Of a stretch of DNA of 64,000 bases, positions 58,859-64,000 are shown piece by piece. A model generated the notes under the pieces. It saw nothing but the letters and a program-made list of their open reading frames with translations, was not told the DNA's origin and did no database searches. The DNA is from Pseudisothecium myosuroides (lineage: Eukaryota > Streptophyta > Bryopsida > Hypnales > Lembophyllaceae): positions 26,592,987 to 26,656,986 of the forward strand of contig OX637290.1 in NCBI GenBank assembly GCA_951799445.1, in the 5' to 3' direction. The position numbers and the translations under genes were made by a program. Positions within the stretch are counted from its first letter, which is position 1. Each line of letters begins with the position of its first letter.

Positions 58859-60093
58859 TTAACCCCTAAATGCCCAAGGCCCTTTTGAACTTCTTGAAAT
58901 TTGCTCTAATTTGAACAAAAAGTTAACATTTTGGTAAGTTTTATCAATTGTTTTTGAATTATTTGTAATAAATTCAAACTAGACATGTTAGAAATCACAT
59001 GTAAAAAGAAAACACAGTAATATCACTTATGGAGTGAAACATTATAATGTTTGATCATGAGGATGCCAAAAATTCTTAATCTGCTATTAATTAATAATCA
59101 CTTATTATTTAAATTTTTAAGAGTTCAAATTTCAATAGTTCAATTTTAGTAGTTTAATTTGAATTTTGAACTATTTTAAATAGTACAAAATTTAGAATTT
59201 GAATACTTCTAAATTAAATTTCAAATTCAAATGTTTTAAAATTAGTATTTGATCAAAATAGTTGAAATTGTTTAATGATACATTTGGAACTTCAAATCAA
59301 GTATTCTATAGTTCAAAGTTTGTACTATTCTAAATTAAGTTGTGAATTTCATTCACAACTTAGAATTTTAAAGAAATAGTAGAAATTGAAAAGTGAATAT
59401 TTCAAAAATGCTCTGGAAAAAATCATAATACAAAAAATAACAACCTAAAATGCACTACACTTGTTGTATTACAATTCAAATTTAATATACATTTGAAATT
59501 TAATCAAGTGTAAGTTTGACTTCTAATTAAATTATGTTTCATTGAAAATTCAATTGAAAATGAATTTTAATTTTGATTTTAATTAAACTATAGTTAAATT
59601 AAATTTTTGTACTTCAATGACAACTGAATTAGATTTTGAATTTAATTAGAATCCTAATGAAGTTCAAAATCTAATTCAAATTTGATTCAAGTACAAAAAA
59701 TTAATTCAATTCTAATTTGATTGAAATTAAAATTCTAACTGAAATTTGATTCAAATAAATTGATTACAATTCAACTTCTATGTTCAAATTATGTAGAAAA
59801 TTTTAAAAGATTCCAAAAGATTTCAAAAGATCCCAAAAGATTTCTATAGATTCTTAAAGATTTTCTTAGATTTCCAAAGGATTCCAAAAGATTCCAAAAA
59901 TACATGCTTTAAAGAAATTCACAATGCACGGTATCTAGATCAACAGAACAAGAAATGACAATTTAACAAGTTTTTGTTAATATGATCAATTCATGTCCGC
60001 CACTATCTAAAACAATAGAAGGTTGTTGATTTTTTGTTAGATTGGTTGCTACTTTCTAATAGTATACATTTCATTCTACAACTGCTTTGCGAC
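58859..60093. mobile_element. TTAA-type left end (copy Q) running into AT-rich DNA
   Basis: Starts TTAACCCCTAAATGCCC, then GGCCCTTTTGAACTTC, similar to copy G. No right end is seen before the next element at 60094. From about 59080 to 59800 the sequence is very AT-rich, built of AATTTGAATT-like words. An AAAAGATTCC minisatellite is at about 59805-59895. Confidence 0.5.
59805..59897. repeat. Minisatellite of AAAGATTCCA-type units
   Basis: About eight imperfect tandem units of 10-12 bp (AAAGATTCCA, AAAGATTTCA, AAAGATCCCA and similar), about 200 bp upstream of the piggyBac element. They show single-base variation but a steady period. Confidence 0.75.
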
Positions 60094-60926
60094 TTAACCC
60101 CTAAATGTCCTTGAGGACAGAATGTGTCCTCGAGCTTTTTCAAAGCGGAATACTGCAAAATCGGTTTGGAATTTCAGGAAATTGTTAACTGTAGGATTAT
60201 AGAGCTTAGAATGAGGAATTCAGAGGTGCAATTTTTTTTGGAATCGGATGTGTACTTCATTCAGGGTGGGGGGAATTGTTACACGGAGGTCTGGAACAGG
60301 TCAGAAAGGACTATGACACGTTGGACGTCGCACACCGGGCGACGGGAGGGACGACCCGGAGAAAGACCGTTGGCTTCCGTCCTGTGTGACAGCCTTCCCG
60401 CGTTTTAGTATACCCTACCGTTGGGACACTCGTCTTTCGTCCTGTGTGCCACTCAAGACTCTTCTCTCTCCGGCGGCTTAGAAACAATATTGTAATCTGG
60501 CGAGGACAATGGGTCTGTACTATCGTGCGAGATTGCACCGAGACGCTGTGGTCAGGCTTTGGATTCGGACCAGGACGAATGAGTAGGGCGAGTGGAATCG
60601 AGCAAGGACGTCTGAGGAGGGCGAGTGGAAATTCGATTCAGGGCGAGGGTTTCGGTTGGCGATGGCGACAATCGCTTGAGTAAAAGGAGTGGAAAATTGG
60701 GGGGAAGCAAGGGTTAGAGGTCTGGCGATGGCGACTGCTGAGCGGACGAGGCGGCGAAGTTGGCGAGGTCACAATCCGTGGCCAGGACCTGGTTACTTTC
60801 GACTCATCAATCGGAGTAGTGGAGTTTTGGGGCGGATTGCTGCCCATTTTGGGAGAGGCGCACTACTTCTAATCCTTGAAGTAGTGCTTTGGGGCGTACC
60901 TGCGGCAGTTCAGCGAAACAGACGCC

Positions 60927-61730
60927 ATGGCCAATTTATGCAGCATGTTAGGGTGCCAATTCCCAAACTCGAGAGCGGAGCAAGCTGCCTCGTTGCACAG
61001 TTGGCTTCTAAGCATTGACGCAAGTGAGGATCAATCAAAGCGCATTTTGAATTGTCTGGACGATGGTCACTTGTTAGCCCTACCTCGGTGCGAGAAGATA
61101 CATCGCTTGCCAAATGTCGTGAGGGCTACCAATTTCAGGATTCTGTTTTATAGCAACATTGCGTATATTTTAGGGTGGAAGAAGCGTCGTGATTTTCCTG
61201 ACAACATTTTCCGGATTGCAAGGGAGTTGTGGCCAGACGAGAATGAGCATCCAATTGACGGTCAAAGAGTCTGCCCGCCTAGCGGCGCAAGGGAGGCTAA
61301 CGTTGAGGTCTCCGGCATGCAAACGCCGAGTAAAGCGAAGGGAGAGAGAGCGGGTGAAGGCAACGCCAGAATTGGGCGCAAGCAGTGTGGGGGAGGATTC
61401 AAATCTGCCTCCCCTGTCGCCAGTGGGAGCAACCTGCAACAGCCCGGTGACGACTTCATCTCCCCTAATTCGGCCACCAAGAAATCGGAGGAGGCTCGAG
61501 TTGTTCGCCGTCGATTCGCCAGTAGAAGCACAGGAGATCCAAGCGATTCAAAGTCCGCCACAAGCATGCAATCCACCGCAAGCTCCAAACATCGGAGAAA
61601 AAAGGAATTCTGCCGCAAAAGGGCGGAAGACAAGTACACGATTGAAGGGGAGGCCAAAGGGCAATGCAGGACTGGTGGGCGAACAGTTGGAGGGGGGAGA
61701 GGGGAGGGGGATCAATCCCCTGCCCTCTAA
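60927..61730 (+). CDS. First open frame of the piggyBac element (267 residues), function unknown
   Basis: Starts MANLCSMLGCQF. The first 110 residues look like a folded domain: mixed helices, PNVVRATNFRILFYSNIAYI, GWKKRRDFPDNIFRIARELW. After about residue 110 the composition changes to Ser/Gly/Lys-rich and the frame overlaps the transposase frame by about 490 bp (61243-61730) in another phase, before a stop at 61728-61730. Either the N-terminal 105-110 residues belong to the transposase and are joined by a +1 shift, a small intron or a mutation, or the element has a separate small first protein. No known family was recognised. The overlapping half may be chance openness in GC-rich DNA. Confidence 0.5.
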   Translation: MANLCSMLGCQFPNSRAEQAASLHSWLLSIDASEDQSKRILNCLDDGHLLALPRCEKIHRLPNVVRATNFRILFYSNIAYILGWKKRRDFPDNIFRIARELWPDENEHPIDGQRVCPPSGAREANVEVSGMQTPSKAKGERAGEGNARIGRKQCGGGFKSASPVASGSNLQQPGDDFISPNSATKKSEEARVVRRRFASRSTGDPSDSKSATSMQSTASSKHRRKKEFCRKRAEDKYTIEGEAKGQCRTGGRTVGGGRGEGDQSPAL

Positions 61731-64000
61731 AACAAGAGGCGATTATGCTTTGGTAGGGCGAGTGGGGCGTGGAAGGGGTGGGGATGACACTGCAGTGGGT
61801 GTCCAGGGAATCCAAAAAAGGGGGATGGGTCGCGGCAGGGGTGGGCTAGAAGTTTTGATTTCCAGTGAAGAAAGGGAAGCACAATTGGGAAACCTGGCTG
61901 GAAGGGGGCGAGGGCGTGGACGGGGGAAGAAAGGAGGCAAGCCTAAGGGCACGGCAACACCACAATTGACGGAGTTTGGGACGCCACCTGGGTGGTTCGG
62001 ACCGGAAATTCATGTGGAAAAGCAACATACACCGCGGCCAGTTCGGAACAATGTCTCCGTGAACCTTGTGTTCAGGATGGCGGATGAGCGCCATGGTTTA
62101 CACAGACTGCAATTACATGAGACGGAGGGTGGAGATGATCAATTGGACCCGTTTGGTGCAGACAACCACTACGGGACGCCTGCCTTGGTGGATTGTAAGG
62201 AAACACCCGGCTCTGGCTGCGACAGCGCCGAGCGTCTCCGCATGATTCGGGAAGGCAAACGCGCCATTTCGTTTGCCTCGGACATGAGCAGTCCTGCACG
62301 AGATCGCACCAGCCGTGACTGGTACAACTCCTGTGGCGATGAGGGAGACTGCATGCACGTTCGTCGTGTGGACGGTGCGTTGGTTGAGGATGGCACACCA
62401 ATAGTTACGCATGTCTGGGTGCCTCGTTCGTCATTGGGGTTGAGTCCAGTTGAGGGGGTGGAAAACCTACTGTTTGGAGAGGTTCTGCGAGAATTTCAGC
62501 ACTCCATTACAGGTGCGCCTACGTACAAGGTTGATTTTGGGGGTGTATTGGGAGAACATGCCATTCCAAAGGCAAATTGTGAGCCCCATGTTGAAGTGGA
62601 CTTACCTGCTACTGATGTGCTGGCTGTGGGATTGGAGGGCGGAATCAGCGAACCAAACCAGAGGGCAACTCAAGACAGTACCTTTACATTGGATCTTCCA
62701 CGTTATCTCGAGGATGAAGCAGAGGATAGCGGTGAAGAGGCAAGTGACCCAGATTGGGAGGCAGACTTCATCGATTGGCAAGGCAACTCGGACTCAGGTA
62801 ACTCCGACTGGGTCATTGATGATGAGGGGAGTGACCCTGAAGTTGTAGAAGATAGCATCCTTTCCCAGCCTGATATTGATTTCGAGTCCTTAGAATTTGA
62901 GCACCGTTATGCCCCACAGCATTGGGAAGAGCTGAGTACAACACTTTTGCCAGACCGAGTCCCATTCACTGGACCAAGTCCCGGGCCTGTGAAACGTCTT
63001 AGTAGGCGTCCCGTGAAAGTGCATGAATTCTTTGAGCCCTATTGGCCATTAGAGACGCTGAACCGAATTTGTCAGCAAACGAACTTGTATGCCAGATCTC
63101 CAAGGTACCGTAACCCTCTGAAAACCAATGGTGGTTTGAATTGGGAAGATGTGTCGCCCCAGGAACTAAGGTGTTGGCTGGGCATTTGTATACGGATGGG
63201 ACTGAAGAAGCTCCCAAACCTTCGTCTATACTGGGACCGTAGGAGTTTTTTCGGTTGTCCCCTTATCAGGGCTGCTATGCGTAGAGCCAGGTTCGAGAAG
63301 ATATGTAGGAATATTCACCTGGTTGAGAATGCTACCTTAGTGACCGACAAGGCAAATCCCAGTTACGATAAGATCGCCAAAGTGCGATGGTTGATAGAAT
63401 CTTTTGTGTCAGCTTGCAAGCGCCTATATAATTGTGAGAAGTATATATGTGTTGACGAGATAATGATACCCTATCGTGGAAAGAGGTGCAATATAAAGCA
63501 GTACATGAAGAATAAACCTGTCAAATACGGGATAAAGGTTTGGTGTTGTGCCAATTCAAAGTCTAGATATGTTTATGATTTAGAGGTGTACACTGGCCGC
63601 AAAGGAGAGAAGAGTGAGAAGGACCTTGGCCGGAAGGTAGTCTTGTCCTTAGTGTCTGGCTTGAAGGGACTAGGTCATGTGGTAGTGACAGATAGATTTT
63701 TCACTTCACCACGACTTTTCGATGACCTCTTGAAGGTCGGTTTCCTTGCCACTGGGACGGTTATGACCAATAGAGTGGGTATGCCACCAAGCATGGCAAC
63801 GTATACTCACGTAGCTGGTGAGAGGGGTGGGGTTATTGCTCAAATGCATAGGTCACGCCGCATGGCATCTATAGTTTGGTTCGATGCGATACCTGTGTGT
63901 CTACTTAGCACATCAATGGACCCGATACGAGAGAACACATTGTGTTTGCGGTGGATTAGGGGTAAAGGCCGGTCAGAGTTTCACACGTCTCCTATAGTTC
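61243..64000 (+). CDS. piggyBac transposase (DDE_Tnp_1_7 type), 3'-truncated by window end
   Basis: Cut-and-paste transposase acting at TTAA. The frame is open from 61174; the first ATG is 61243, giving 919 codons to the window edge without a stop. Residues 1-120 are basic (ESARLAAQGR, KRRVKRRERERVK). About residues 225-245 hold GRGRGRGRGKKGGKPKG, AT-hook-like. Residues 480-540 are strongly acidic. The catalytic domain begins near residue 590 (HEFFEPYWPLETL). Then come SPQELRCWLGICIRMGLKKLPNL; CVDEIMIPYRGK with catalytic Asp at about 738; KQYMKNKPVKYGIKVW; and VVTDRFFTSPRLFDDLL with the second Asp at about 817. The spacing of 79 is as in insect piggyBac. The third Asp region and C-terminal cysteine-rich domain are beyond the window. 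The 590-residue N-terminal extension is much longer than in the insect enzyme. Confidence 0.92.
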   Translation, partial: MSIQLTVKESARLAAQGRLTLRSPACKRRVKRRERERVKATPELGASSVGEDSNLPPLSPVGATCNSPVTTSSPLIRPPRNRRRLELFAVDSPVEAQEIQAIQSPPQACNPPQAPNIGEKRNSAAKGRKTSTRLKGRPKGNAGLVGEQLEGGEGRGINPLPSKTRGDYALVGRVGRGRGGDDTAVGVQGIQKRGMGRGRGGLEVLISSEEREAQLGNLAGRGRGRGRGKKGGKPKGTATPQLTEFGTPPGWFGPEIHVEKQHTPRPVRNNVSVNLVFRMADERHGLHRLQLHETEGGDDQLDPFGADNHYGTPALVDCKETPGSGCDSAERLRMIREGKRAISFASDMSSPARDRTSRDWYNSCGDEGDCMHVRRVDGALVEDGTPIVTHVWVPRSSLGLSPVEGVENLLFGEVLREFQHSITGAPTYKVDFGGVLGEHAIPKANCEPHVEVDLPATDVLAVGLEGGISEPNQRATQDSTFTLDLPRYLEDEAEDSGEEASDPDWEADFIDWQGNSDSGNSDWVIDDEGSDPEVVEDSILSQPDIDFESLEFEHRYAPQHWEELSTTLLPDRVPFTGPSPGPVKRLSRRPVKVHEFFEPYWPLETLNRICQQTNLYARSPRYRNPLKTNGGLNWEDVSPQELRCWLGICIRMGLKKLPNLRLYWDRRSFFGCPLIRAAMRRARFEKICRNIHLVENATLVTDKANPSYDKIAKVRWLIESFVSACKRLYNCEKYICVDEIMIPYRGKRCNIKQYMKNKPVKYGIKVWCCANSKSRYVYDLEVYTGRKGEKSEKDLGRKVVLSLVSGLKGLGHVVVTDRFFTSPRLFDDLLKVGFLATGTVMTNRVGMPPSMATYTHVAGERGGVIAQMHRSRRMASIVWFDAIPVCLLSTSMDPIRENTLCLRWIRGKGRSEFHTSPIV

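Larger units (their letters stand above)
60094..64000 (+). mobile_element. Apparently autonomous piggyBac transposon, 5' part
   Basis: The left boundary is TTAA (60094-60097) followed by CCCCTAAATGTCC, the end type of the non-autonomous copies. Directly inside is the palindrome TGTCCTTGAGGACA, in the position where copies A, M and P have GTCCC-TCG-GGGAC. GC content rises sharply from about 60250. The element encodes a piggyBac transposase in the direction away from this end and runs past the window edge, so its right terminus is unseen. It is likely the source, or a relative of the source, of the enzyme that moved the non-autonomous copies. Confidence 0.87.

Noticed and set aside
61170..61815. 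Minus-strand frames of 89-131 codons opposite the transposase
   Set aside because: They are complements of a GC-rich coding region with a convincing plus-strand frame; no motif supports them.

Overview
The window reads as nuclear DNA of a land plant with a large, AT-rich, transposon-filled genome. The evidence is plant-type split genes (a TPX2 spindle protein, a lysine/histidine-type amino-acid permease and a stomatal EPF-like peptide precursor), a Ty1/copia element primed from initiator Met-tRNA, and CACTA and mariner-like elements. A bacterial-type HslV protease gene and the transposon mix favour a seed-free plant, perhaps a homosporous lycophyte or fern. That lineage guess is inference.

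Layout: 1-5882 (minus) is TPX2, with its C-terminal exons cut by the window start. 5883-14961 is non-coding with a complete CACTA element, several miniature elements and a foldback. 14962-17466 (plus) is hslV in six exons. 17878-19030 is a TTAA-flanked element with a second miniature element inside it. 20192-25646 is a complete but disabled Ty1/copia element on the minus strand. 26404-27200 is a two-level tandem repeat. 28177-32034 (plus) is the amino-acid transporter in seven exons (483 residues). 32928-41010 is transposon debris and two foldback or inverted structures. 43430-44565 (plus) is the EPF-like peptide gene in three exons (147 residues). 47468-60093 is almost wholly nested TTAA-flanked elements. 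60094 to the window end is the 5' part of an apparently autonomous piggyBac element.

The most notable feature is that piggyBac element together with a swarm of about 16 related non-autonomous copies. Most begin TTAACCCCTAAAGG or a close variant, end with the inverse, and sit between TTAA repeats, the piggyBac target signature. The element at 60094 has the same end type, the same small palindrome just inside the end, and encodes a piggyBac DDE transposase with an uninterrupted frame from 61174 to the window edge. The four cellular genes are unrelated in function and do not form an operon or cluster. Everything was done by eye; exon borders and homology calls rest on recognised motifs, splice dinucleotides and reading-phase arithmetic.
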